Shown in pieces: positions 1-6,175 of a stretch of DNA of 10,391 nucleotides. Where the stretch lies: positions 1 through 10,391 of the forward strand of contig DHMZ01000110.1 in NCBI GenBank assembly GCA_002406055.1. The letters run 5' to 3'. Source of the stretch: Spirochaetales bacterium UBA4629. Lineage in GTDB: Bacteria > Spirochaetota > Spirochaetia > Sphaerochaetales > Sphaerochaetaceae. The notes under the pieces are model-generated. The model was given only the letters and a program-made list of their open reading frames with translations. It did not search any database and had not been told where the DNA came from. The position numbers and the translations under genes were made by a program. How positions within the stretch are numbered: the first letter of the stretch is position 1; every line of letters starts with the position of its first letter.

Positions 1-21
1 AAATTTAAATTTTCTTAATTT

Positions 22-55
22 TTGACATATTTTAAGAAAATAACGCTTATATAAT
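22..55 (+). promoter_or_regulatory. Promoter of the LuxR-type regulator, placed for a leaderless mRNA
   Basis: A perfect TTGACA (-35) lies at 22-27. Downstream is a run of overlapping -10-like hexamers: GCTTAT at 45-50 (17 bp spacer), TTATAT at 47-52 (19 bp) and TATAAT at 50-55 (22 bp). The start codon follows immediately at 56. With the usual 6-7 nt from -10 to the transcription start, transcripts would begin at about 56-60, on or just after the ATG. No Shine-Dalgarno sequence is present. The -35 is seen directly; the leaderless reading is inference. Confidence 0.5.
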
Positions 56-583
56 ATGTGCAAAAAAATTGTTATAAAGGGAAATATAAGCGAACTTGTT
101 ATAGATAGTAGCCTTGATTATGTTGTTTACAAAATAGAAGATGGTGAAGAGATTCCTCTTTGTGATGTTGTTATACTACAGCCAACTAGTCTTTTTAGTT
201 TTGCCTACGATGTAAGTCAGATAAAAAAGAAGAATGAATTAGCCAGGGTTGTAGTTTTTCCTTATAAGTATCAAGAAAACTTAATTGGTGCACTTTTTCC
301 CTTTGTTGAATTTGTAACAGAAAAAAGAATAAGGCTTTCTGAGATAATTAATGAGAGAAAAACTTACTCATCAAGCCAAACATTGGAGAAACTTTCAAAA
401 GGTGAGAGTCGTTTACTTTTGCAATTAGGCTTTGGCTTAAAAGATGCTGAAGTTGCTGACAACTTAGGCGTAACAAAAAGAACAGTTTCTCGAGTAAAGC
501 AAAGAATAATAAATAAGACAGGCCTTATCAGCACGTCACAGCTTTATCTCTATGGTGCACTAATGAATATTACAAAAGAGTAG
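56..583 (+). CDS. LuxR-type helix-turn-helix transcriptional regulator with an uncharacterised N-terminal domain
   Basis: A 175-residue cytoplasmic DNA-binding protein. Residues about 113-170 match the LuxR/GerE helix-turn-helix: 'LSKGESRLLLQLGFGLKDAE', then 'VADNLGVTKRTVSRVKQRI' and the closing 'TGLISTSQL' segment, as in 'LT..E.EVL..L..G.s..EIA..L..S..TVk.h...I..KLg..sr.eL'. The first ~100 residues alternate hydrophobic strands (KIVIKG, DYVVYKI, CDVVILQPT, ARVVVFPY, FVEFVTEK) and helices, which could be a receiver-like fold. If so, the phosphoacceptor aspartate after strand 3 is missing (Gln42 lies near that place), so a phosphorylation-independent 'orphan' regulator is likelier than a classical response regulator. 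No in-frame ATG, GTG or TTG occurs just downstream, so ATG 56 is the only reasonable start, although it has no ribosome binding site. Targets are unknown. It is separated from rpmB by 210 bp and is probably its own transcription unit. Confidence 0.7.
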   Translation: MCKKIVIKGNISELVIDSSLDYVVYKIEDGEEIPLCDVVILQPTSLFSFAYDVSQIKKKNELARVVVFPYKYQENLIGALFPFVEFVTEKRIRLSEIINERKTYSSSQTLEKLSKGESRLLLQLGFGLKDAEVADNLGVTKRTVSRVKQRIINKTGLISTSQLYLYGALMNITKE

Positions 584-660
584 ATTTAATTATTTTTGGT
601 CAGAAAAATAAAATTAAAGATAAAAAATCCTCTTCCCTATATTTTTTCTTCTCTTTGCTA

Positions 661-690
661 TTTACAAAGATTTCTTCTTTGGAGTATATT
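661..690 (+). promoter_or_regulatory. Putative rpmB promoter
   Basis: TTTACA at 661-666 (five of six matches to TTGACA) and TATATT at 685-690 (five of six to TATAAT) are 18 bp apart. The predicted transcription start is about 696-697, just before the structured leader at 703-756, giving a 5' untranslated region of roughly 97 nt. A short inverted repeat, CAAAGA (665-670) with TCTTTG (676-681), lies inside the promoter. A second TCTTTG copy sits at 652-657. Confidence 0.5.
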
Positions 691-702
691 TGTTTAGTGT
701 TC

Positions 703-756
703 AGACGGCATATCTTTGCCATGCTCCCGGCTTTTATGCCGACAAAGGTTCCGTCT
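703..756 (+). promoter_or_regulatory. Structured 5' leader of rpmB (candidate ribosomal-protein autoregulatory element)
   Basis: Between the likely transcription start and the rpmB ribosome binding site lies a compact foldable element. Fold A nests three stems: 703-708 with 751-756 (AGACGG/CCGTCT), 712-718 with 743-749 (ATCTTTG/CAAAGGT, one G-U), and 728-731 with 738-741 (CGGC/GCCG). A second pairing of seven bases, CGGCATA 706-712 with TATGCCG 735-741, uses the same bases and excludes fold A. There is no poly-T tract after it, so it is not a terminator, and it is too short and irregular for a tRNA. Control by L28 or another ribosomal protein is an inference from position only. Confidence 0.45.
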
Positions 757-776
757 AATAAATGTGATTATTAATT

Positions 777-783
777 AAGGTGG
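777..783 (+). promoter_or_regulatory. rpmB ribosome binding site
   Basis: AAGGTGG differs from AAGGAGG by one base and ends 10 nt before ATG 794. It supports that start and shows that this organism uses Shine-Dalgarno initiation for some genes. Confidence 0.7.
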
Positions 784-793
784 ATAGAGAGAA

Positions 794-1024
794 ATGGCTA
801 GAAGATGTGATATTTGTGGAAAAGGTACAATTTCTGGTTCAGTTGTAACAAGAAAAGGTCAGCCTAAGAAGAAGGGTGGTGTTGGACAGCACATTGGTGT
901 TACTACAAAGCGTGAGTTTAGACCAAACATTGTTTCTGTTAAGGCCCTAATTGACGGTACTCCAAGAACTATTAAAGTTTGCACTCGTTGCTTAAGAGCA
1001 GGAAGAGTCCAGAAAGTTGTATAA
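794..1024 (+). CDS. rpmB: 50S ribosomal protein L28 (zinc-ribbon type)
   Basis: A 76-residue, highly basic protein of the large ribosomal subunit. It begins 'MARRCDICGKG', close to the family start 'M.R.CeicGK', and carries 'KKKGGVGQHIGVTTKR.FRPN' in the middle and 'VCTRCLRAG' near the end. Cys5, Cys8, Cys63 and Cys66 form two CxxC pairs, as in the zinc-binding (C+) form of L28. Many bacteria carry a cysteine-free paralogue for zinc starvation; only the zinc form is here. Length is normal for the family. The start is fixed by an AAGGTGG site. The gene stands alone: rpmG, its partner in many genomes, is not adjacent. A strong terminator follows at 1051-1081. Identification is secure. Confidence 0.95.
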   Translation: MARRCDICGKGTISGSVVTRKGQPKKKGGVGQHIGVTTKREFRPNIVSVKALIDGTPRTIKVCTRCLRAGRVQKVV

Positions 1025-1025
1025 T
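1020..1025 (+). promoter_or_regulatory. Consensus -10 hexamer at the rpmB stop codon (possible thrA promoter)
   Basis: A perfect TATAAT overlaps the rpmB stop codon. No convincing -35 lies 16-18 bp upstream (AGCAGG at 997-1002), so activity would need an activator or a loose -35. If used, transcription would start near 1031 and run through the terminator at 1051-1081 before thrA. It may be coincidental, since codons for Val-stop in AT-rich DNA easily give this hexamer. Confidence 0.25.
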
Positions 1026-1050
1026 TAGGGATAGTTTATCCATAAGTTAG

Positions 1051-1081
1051 ATGGGACTCCAGAAAGGGGTCCTATTTTTTT
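1051..1081 (+). terminator. Rho-independent terminator between rpmB and thrA, possibly an attenuator
   Basis: A 10-bp stem pairs 1051-1060 (ATGGGACTCC) with 1066-1075 (GGGGTCCTAT), with two G-U pairs and the loop AGAAA, followed by a run of seven T at 1075-1081. It ends rpmB transcription. Only 17 nt remain before the thrA ATG at 1099, too few for a whole promoter with a normal leader, so transcripts reaching thrA must either pass through this structure or begin within it. A small hairpin, GGATA-GTT-TATCC, precedes it at 1029-1041. Confidence 0.85.
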
Positions 1082-1098
1082 AAATCGAGGAGGAGTTT

Positions 1099-3510
1099 AT
1101 GAGTATTCGAGTTCATGCGTTAGAAGGCTCGATGGTTTCTACTAAGAAGGGAATAGAAAAGCTAATAATGATAGAGAAGGGCTCAACTGAAGACACTTCG
1201 ATATTTGTCCTTCCTCCTCCTTTAAGCCCTGAGTTATCTTTTTCTAAGCTTTTAGATAAAGCAAGTAAGAAGGAAGAAGACTTATGGAATCTCTTTGAGA
1301 TGAAAAAGTGCGGATGGCTTGATCTTGTTGTTTCATCTCTTTCTGATGTTAATTCTCTTATCGTAAGTAAAGAGATAGAAGATTCATTTGATAAAATTAG
1401 CGATGTTTTGAAAGCTGTATCTATTCTTTCAAATAAAAGTGGTGGATCTTCTGAATATCTTGAGAATTTATCAAGTACATTTCTTGCTCTCATTCTTTCA
1501 AAACGATTTGAAGAAGAGGGAGTTTCAACTTTAGTTTTGTCTCCAAAAGCTATTTTAGATGATCCGTCTATTATTAAGGGGAAAAAGGTTATATTAGTTG
1601 CAGGAGAGCTTATCTATTGTGATGATGATAAAGATGCCTCAGGTAGAGAGCGCGATGACGAAGGATGGGGCGAATATAGTGCTTCTTTAATAGCATCTCT
1701 TTTAAAGGCTCCATTAACCTTTTGGAACCAAAAATCACTTCTTTATTCAGCTTCAAAGAAAGATGTTCCTAATGCTCATATAATTCGCTCTCTTTCATAT
1801 GCTGAAGCAACAGAGCTTTCTTTTTTTGGCGCTCCTGTTGTTCACCCTCATTCATTTATTCCTGCAGAAAAAGCCGGCCTAACACTTTCTCTTAGGTATT
1901 GGGGAGATATAGAAGAAGAGGGAACAATTGTTAAAAGAGAAGCAGAAAAAAGTGATGATGGAGTAAAAGCTTTTTCTGTTGTAAATAACATCTCCCTTAT
2001 TAACGTTGAAGGTTCTGGTATGTCAGGTGTTCCAGGCGTTTCTTCGAGGCTCTTCACAGCACTAAGAAATGAAGGGATAAGTGTAATCTTTATATCTCAA
2101 GCTTCAAGCGAATATTCAATTTGTATTGCTATTCCATACTTTGAAAGCAGAAAAGCTAAAGAAACAATATCTAAAGAATTTGAGAAAGAGCTTAATAGTC
2201 ATCAAATATCGAGTATCGAAGTTGAAAATGATCTATCAATTTTAGCTGTCGTTGGTGAGGGAATGCCTGGTCGAGTAGGTGTTGCTGGAAAGTTCTTTTC
2301 TTCCCTTGCTCGTGCTGGCGTAAACGTTAGAGCTATTGCGCAAGGCTCTAGCGAACGTAATATCAGCGTAGTAATATCATCACATGATGCTGTAAAGGCA
2401 GAGAGAGCGCTCCACGCTGTATTTTTTATGTCGGCACAGACGTTGTCTCTAGGTCTCTTTGGACCAGGTAATATTGGTGGAACTTTGTTAGATCAAATAG
2501 GACGAGAGAGTGAGCGGCTCAAAAGAGATTTTGATTTAGATATTAGAGTTCGTGGTATAGCAACAAGTACTAAAATGCTTCTCTCTGATGAAGGCATTGA
2601 CCTAAAATCTTGGCGAGAAAAGATGGATAAGTATGCTATTAGCTACAATGAAGAGGTCTTCCTTTCACATATAAAAGCTTCATACTATCCTCATTTTGTT
2701 CTTGTTGATGCAACTTCAAGCATGGAAAGGGCTTTGCAATATAAATCATTTATTGAAAGTGGATTCCATGTTATTACCCCTAATAAAAAGGCTCCTTCTG
2801 GACCTTATGATAACTATGAATCTATTTTCAAAGCATCAAGAAGAACAGGAAAGAAATTCTTATATGAAACAACAGTTGGCGCAGGCCTTCCAATTATTGT
2901 TACTCTCAAAGACTTAAGAGAGACAGGCGATAAGATAGAGAAGGTTGAAGGAATGGTATCTGGAACGCTTTCTTGGCTCTTTAGCTCATATGATGGAACA
3001 GTCCCATTTTCTTCTCTTGTTCTTAAGGCAAAAGAATTAGGTTTTACAGAACCTGACCCTAGAGATGACCTCTCAGGAATGGACGTTTGTAGAAAGACTG
3101 TAATTCTTGCTAGAGAGCTTGGCTATAAGGTCGAAACAGATGATATTCCAGTTGAGTCTCTCGTGCCTGAGCCATTAAGAAATATTTCAAAAGATGAATT
3201 TATTGCACGCATAAGTGAAATGGATGATGGTATCTTCTCGTTATTTGAGGAGGCAAAAAAAGAAGGAATGGCACTTCGCTATGTTGGCACGGTTGAAAAG
3301 GGCAAGTGTTCAGTTGGCTTAAGAAAATTTAGTCTCTCTCATCCATTTAGCCAAGCAAAAGGCACAGATAACGTAATACAGTTTACAACAAGCAGATATC
3401 ATAATCAGCCATTAGTTGTCCAAGGCCCTGGAGCTGGACCGGAAGTAACAGCTGCTGGAATATTTGCAGATATATTAAGACTAAGCGCATATTTAGGATC
3501 CAAGATTTAA
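1099..3510 (+). CDS. thrA: ThrA-like protein: degenerate aspartokinase domain, two ACT domains and intact homoserine dehydrogenase
   Basis: An 803-residue cytoplasmic enzyme collinear with E. coli ThrA (820 residues), alignable from end to end. Residues 1-285 are the aspartokinase domain, 300-345 and 380-425 two ACT domains, and 450-803 homoserine dehydrogenase, which reduces aspartate semialdehyde to homoserine with NAD(P)H. The dehydrogenase is complete: GPGNIGG (455-461) for the dinucleotide, TPNKK (560-564), EPDPRDDLSGMDVCRK (651-666) with the catalytic Asp/Lys, and GPGAGPEVTAAG near the end. The ACT loops keep the threonine-sensing glutamines (SQASSEYS, AQGSSERN). In the kinase domain KFGGTSV has become ALEGSMV (7-13), CRGEK has become LENLS, GRNGSDYSA is DEGWGEYSA, and WTDVDGVYTCDPR is WNQKSLLYSASKK, while the structural segment 'SLSYAEATELSFFGA..VHP' (231-250) survives. 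Aspartokinase activity is therefore unlikely, and another gene must supply aspartyl phosphate. AGGAGG at 1088-1093 fixes the start. thrC follows 13 nt later. Confidence 0.9.
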   Translation: MSIRVHALEGSMVSTKKGIEKLIMIEKGSTEDTSIFVLPPPLSPELSFSKLLDKASKKEEDLWNLFEMKKCGWLDLVVSSLSDVNSLIVSKEIEDSFDKISDVLKAVSILSNKSGGSSEYLENLSSTFLALILSKRFEEEGVSTLVLSPKAILDDPSIIKGKKVILVAGELIYCDDDKDASGRERDDEGWGEYSASLIASLLKAPLTFWNQKSLLYSASKKDVPNAHIIRSLSYAEATELSFFGAPVVHPHSFIPAEKAGLTLSLRYWGDIEEEGTIVKREAEKSDDGVKAFSVVNNISLINVEGSGMSGVPGVSSRLFTALRNEGISVIFISQASSEYSICIAIPYFESRKAKETISKEFEKELNSHQISSIEVENDLSILAVVGEGMPGRVGVAGKFFSSLARAGVNVRAIAQGSSERNISVVISSHDAVKAERALHAVFFMSAQTLSLGLFGPGNIGGTLLDQIGRESERLKRDFDLDIRVRGIATSTKMLLSDEGIDLKSWREKMDKYAISYNEEVFLSHIKASYYPHFVLVDATSSMERALQYKSFIESGFHVITPNKKAPSGPYDNYESIFKASRRTGKKFLYETTVGAGLPIIVTLKDLRETGDKIEKVEGMVSGTLSWLFSSYDGTVPFSSLVLKAKELGFTEPDPRDDLSGMDVCRKTVILARELGYKVETDDIPVESLVPEPLRNISKDEFIARISEMDDGIFSLFEEAKKEGMALRYVGTVEKGKCSVGLRKFSLSHPFSQAKGTDNVIQFTTSRYHNQPLVVQGPGAGPEVTAAGIFADILRLSAYLGSKI

Positions 3511-3515
3511 GGAGG
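3509..3515 (+). promoter_or_regulatory. thrC ribosome binding site, deciding the start codon
   Basis: A perfect AAGGAGG overlaps the thrA stop codon (3508-3510). It is 2 nt from ATG 3518, too close for initiation, and 8 nt from the in-frame ATG 3524, which is ideal. The second ATG is therefore the start. Overlap with the upstream stop codon suggests translational coupling of thrA and thrC. Confidence 0.8.
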
Positions 3516-3523
3516 AAATGGTA

Positions 3524-4783
3524 ATGAAGTATGTTTCGACAAGAGATAAAAACGGAAAAGAGTTTAGTTGTTCAGAAGCAATTTTAAAAGGTTTAGCTCC
3601 AGATGGTGGTCTTTTTGTTCCTTCTTCTCTTCCTCGTGATATTTCCTCTTTTACGCTTGATAATGGCCTTAGCTATGCTCTATATAGTGCTATCAAACCA
3701 TTTTTTGAAGGTGATGAGCTTGAAGATGAACTCTTGGATATTTGCACTGATGCTTTCTCGTTTCCTCTCCCTTTTAGAGAGATTGAAGATAAGAAAGTCT
3801 TCATGGAATTAATCTATGGTCCAACAAGTGCTTTCAAAGACTTTGGCGCAAGATTCCTTGCTTGCACAATGGAACGCTTATTAGTAAAAAGGGGAGAAGA
3901 AAAGACCATTTTGGTTGCTACTAGTGGCGATACAGGTGGTGCTGTTGCTGCTGCTTTCTATAAGAGAAAGAATCTTAAAGCTAAAGTTCTTTTCCCGAAA
4001 GATAGAGTCGCCCTCAGACAGCGTGCACAACTCACAACTTGGGGAGAGAATATTGAAAGCTATGAGGTAAATGGAAGCTTTGATGATTGTCAAAAGATGG
4101 TTAAAGAAGCATTTATGGATGAAAAATACTCTTCTTTCCTCAGTTCTTCAAACTCAATTAATATTGGGCGTCTTCTTCCTCAAATGGCCTATTATGCTTA
4201 TGCTTCTTCGCTCTTTTTACTTAAATATGGTGAAGAGCCTACAATAATCATTCCATCTGGCAATGTAGGTAATGCAACAGGAGCCTATTGGGCTAAAGAG
4301 ATGGGATACCCAATTAAGAAGATTGTTCTTGCTTGTAATGCCAATAAAACTATTCCAGATTATCTATTAAGTGGAGAGTATAAACCAAGAGAAAGTGTAA
4401 AAACACTTGCTAATGCCATGGACGTTGGTGCACCTTCTAATATGGAGAGGCTCTTCGATTTATATCCAAAGTTCTCACTATTTAAGAATAATGTGTCTGC
4501 TTACTCTGTTTCTGATAGTGATATTCAGCGCACAATTAAAGAGACCTATGATGATTACTCTCACGTAATATGTCCACATACTGCGTGCGGTGAAAGAGTT
4601 AGAAAAGATCACTTTAAGGATGATGCAACTATTGTAGTATCGACAGCGCATCCTGCTAAGTTTAATACTATTGTTGAGCCTTTATTAAATATAGAGGTTC
4701 CTATTCCCAAGAACCTCTATGAAATAATAAATAAACCAAGCAATGCAAAATCTATAGGATGCAATTATAGAGAGCTCTTTTGA
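3524..4783 (+). CDS. thrC: Threonine synthase
   Basis: A pyridoxal-phosphate enzyme of about 419 residues that converts O-phosphohomoserine and water to threonine and phosphate. Seen in the sequence: the N-terminal 'LKGLAPDGGLFVP' segment, 'PTSAFKDFGARF' with the PLP-binding lysine at about residue 105, 'TSGDTGGAVAAAF' (about 133-145), the phosphate-cup loop 'PSGNVGNATGA' (about 244-254), 'PHTACG' and the closing 'STAHPAKF' (about 373-380). Length matches the short, E. coli-like class. I place the start at ATG 3524 rather than 3518 because of ribosome-binding-site spacing, and 'MKY' also fits family starts. It forms an operon with the thrA-like gene; thrB is absent from between them. The last 19 bases overlap the convergent MATE gene, and the TGA stop lies at the loop and 3' arm of the shared hairpin. 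Confidence 0.95.
   Translation: MKYVSTRDKNGKEFSCSEAILKGLAPDGGLFVPSSLPRDISSFTLDNGLSYALYSAIKPFFEGDELEDELLDICTDAFSFPLPFREIEDKKVFMELIYGPTSAFKDFGARFLACTMERLLVKRGEEKTILVATSGDTGGAVAAAFYKRKNLKAKVLFPKDRVALRQRAQLTTWGENIESYEVNGSFDDCQKMVKEAFMDEKYSSFLSSSNSINIGRLLPQMAYYAYASSLFLLKYGEEPTIIIPSGNVGNATGAYWAKEMGYPIKKIVLACNANKTIPDYLLSGEYKPRESVKTLANAMDVGAPSNMERLFDLYPKFSLFKNNVSAYSVSDSDIQRTIKETYDDYSHVICPHTACGERVRKDHFKDDATIVVSTAHPAKFNTIVEPLLNIEVPIPKNLYEIINKPSNAKSIGCNYRELF
4691..4720 (+). repeat. Perfect 10-bp inverted repeat inside thrC
   Basis: ATAGAGGTTC (4691-4700) and GAACCTCTAT (4711-4720) are exact reverse complements around a 10-nt spacer, within codons for the 'IEVPIPKNLYE' segment about 60 bp before the thrC stop. 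No T run follows, so it is not a terminator. It could slow ribosomes or protect the mRNA 3' end, or be chance. Confidence 0.5.
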
Positions 4784-6135
4784 GCTCTCTTTTCGTTATA
4801 TACATTCTTAGCATTGTAGTAAATAAAGAATAGTATTGATACTAATCCCCAAGAGATAGCGTAAGATAACATTACTCTTTCTATTGTTGTCGTGCAGAAT
4901 GGGATGCTTAACCAAACAATTCTTAGCCCACATATGCCAAAGACTGTAAAAAGAGTAGGGACTAATGTTTTTCCAACACCTCTTAGTGCACCAGAGAGAA
5001 TTTCAATTGGAATATAAAGGATAAATACTGGAGCTATTGTTCTAAGTATTCTCATTCCTATTGCTATTACCTCTTCGTCTGAAGTGAATAACCTAAAAGC
5101 ATATTGGCCAAATGCTAAATATAGTCCAGTCATTACAATTGCGACAGAACCTGCCATATATAGGCTTATTTTGACACCTTTTTTAGCTCTATCGATTTTG
5201 CCTGCACCATAGTTTTGTCCAACAAATGTTGTTGCAGCAATGCCGAAAGCGTTGATAATCATCCAGAAAATAGAGTCAAGCTTATTGTACGATGCCCATG
5301 CTGCAGCGGTATCTGTACCGAAATGATTCACATTTGTTTGGATTATCATATTAGAGATGTTGTACATTATTGATTGGATCCCACCAGGAAGACCTATCTC
5401 TAGCATTCTTTTTAACATTTTTGCATCAATATCTAATGATCGCCTTAAATAGTATTTGCATGAGTCTTTTCTAAGACATAGAAAGAGTAAAGTCAAAAAT
5501 AAAGATACTACTTGGCTTATAACAGTTGCCTCTGCAGCTCCCCTAACTCCTCTTTTAAAAATAGCAATAAAGAGAATATCTAAAAAGATGTTTACAAAGG
5601 CTCCTGCTACTAAGAACCAAAGAGGATGTTTTGAGTCGCCAAAAGCTCTATATATTCCTGATGCCATGTTGTAAACAATTAATACAAGTGCTCCTGAAAA
5701 GTAAACATGAAGATATTCTGATGCTAATGGAAGTACATCTAGCGGGGTATCTATTAGTTTTAAAAGCGGTTCTGTTAGTAGAAATCCTCCTATAGAAATG
5801 AGAAGACCAAATATAATTGAGAGCCCAATTGCTGTATGTATACTTTTTGATACTTTTTCGTCGTCTTTGGCACCATAGAATTGAGAAATAATAACAGTCG
5901 CTCCACTACTAACCCCTGTAAAGAATCCAATAATTAAATTAACAAGTATTGTTGTACCACCACTAACGGCTGCAAGCGCTTCTTTTCCTAATAATTGGCC
6001 AACGACGATTGCATCTACAGTGTTGTAGAGTGTCATAAAAAGCGTTCCGAACATTATAGGAAAGAAGAATAGAAGAATTTGTTGCCAAATTATACCTTCA
6101 GTAATTCCATTTGCTTTTGTCTTAATATTCTTCAT
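4765..6135 (-). CDS. MATE-family multidrug/sodium antiporter
   Basis: A 456-residue inner-membrane protein with about 12 hydrophobic segments, the normal size of the MATE (NorM/DinF-like) family, which exports cationic drugs or metabolites in exchange for Na+ or H+. It shows the characteristic N-terminal 'TEGIIWQQILLFFFPIMFGT', 'YNTVDAIVVGQLLGKEALAAV' (about 37-57) and 'SSGATVIISQFYGAKD' (about 76-91). The second half repeats the pattern with 'GLPGGIQSIMYNISNMIIQ' and 'FVGQNYGAGK'. The substrate cannot be read from sequence. M1 agrees with relatives at the protein level, but no Shine-Dalgarno precedes it. A promoter-like pair at 6145-6173 places the transcript start only a few bases upstream. 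It lies 40 bp after the galactokinase-family gene on the same strand. Its C-terminus overlaps thrC. Confidence 0.9.
   Translation of the reverse strand: MKNIKTKANGITEGIIWQQILLFFFPIMFGTLFMTLYNTVDAIVVGQLLGKEALAAVSGGTTILVNLIIGFFTGVSSGATVIISQFYGAKDDEKVSKSIHTAIGLSIIFGLLISIGGFLLTEPLLKLIDTPLDVLPLASEYLHVYFSGALVLIVYNMASGIYRAFGDSKHPLWFLVAGAFVNIFLDILFIAIFKRGVRGAAEATVISQVVSLFLTLLFLCLRKDSCKYYLRRSLDIDAKMLKRMLEIGLPGGIQSIMYNISNMIIQTNVNHFGTDTAAAWASYNKLDSIFWMIINAFGIAATTFVGQNYGAGKIDRAKKGVKISLYMAGSVAIVMTGLYLAFGQYAFRLFTSDEEVIAIGMRILRTIAPVFILYIPIEILSGALRGVGKTLVPTLFTVFGICGLRIVWLSIPFCTTTIERVMLSYAISWGLVSILFFIYYNAKNVYNEKRAQKSSL
4769..4790. terminator. Bidirectional terminator in the thrC/MATE overlap
   Basis: AGAGAGCTC (4769-4777) and GAGCTCTCT (4782-4790) form a perfect 9-bp stem with the loop TTTT. 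On the + strand it is followed by TTT (4791-4793), giving a short U tract with 4790. On the - strand it is preceded by AAAAG and followed by ATAATT. The stem lies in the last codons of both genes: the thrC stop is at 4781-4783 and the MATE stop at 4765-4767. The hairpin is certain; efficiency in each direction is inferred, and the short U tracts make it only moderate. Confidence 0.7.
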
Positions 6136-6144
6136 AAGGAAAAG

Positions 6145-6173
6145 ATTCTACTGTTTAAAGCATAATTAGTTAA
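6145..6173 (-). promoter_or_regulatory. Candidate promoter of the MATE gene
   Basis: Read on the - strand, TTAACT (6173-6168, four of six to TTGACA) is followed after 17 bp by TAGAAT (6150-6145, five of six to TATAAT). The hexamer ends 9 nt before the ATG, so the transcript would begin 2-4 nt upstream of the start codon, a nearly leaderless mRNA. This fits the lack of a Shine-Dalgarno. The gene could also be transcribed from galK. Confidence 0.4.
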
Positions 6174-6175
6174 TA

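Noticed and set aside
590..611. Hairpin TTATTTTT/AAAAATAA after the regulator gene as a terminator
   Set aside because: The stem contains only A-T pairs and has no following T tract; it is likely to be base composition.
703..756. tRNA or small RNA gene in the rpmB leader (GGTTC-like string and strong pairing)
   Set aside because: At 54 nt it is too short for a tRNA, has no acceptor/T-arm geometry, and sits where a 5' leader is expected.
1113..1493. Antisense open frame within thrA (126 codons) as a gene
   Set aside because: It lies opposite a well-supported coding frame and has no ribosome binding site or recognisable domain.
3518..3523. ATG 3518 as the thrC start
   Set aside because: Only 2 nt separate it from AAGGAGG; ATG 3524 has the right spacing.
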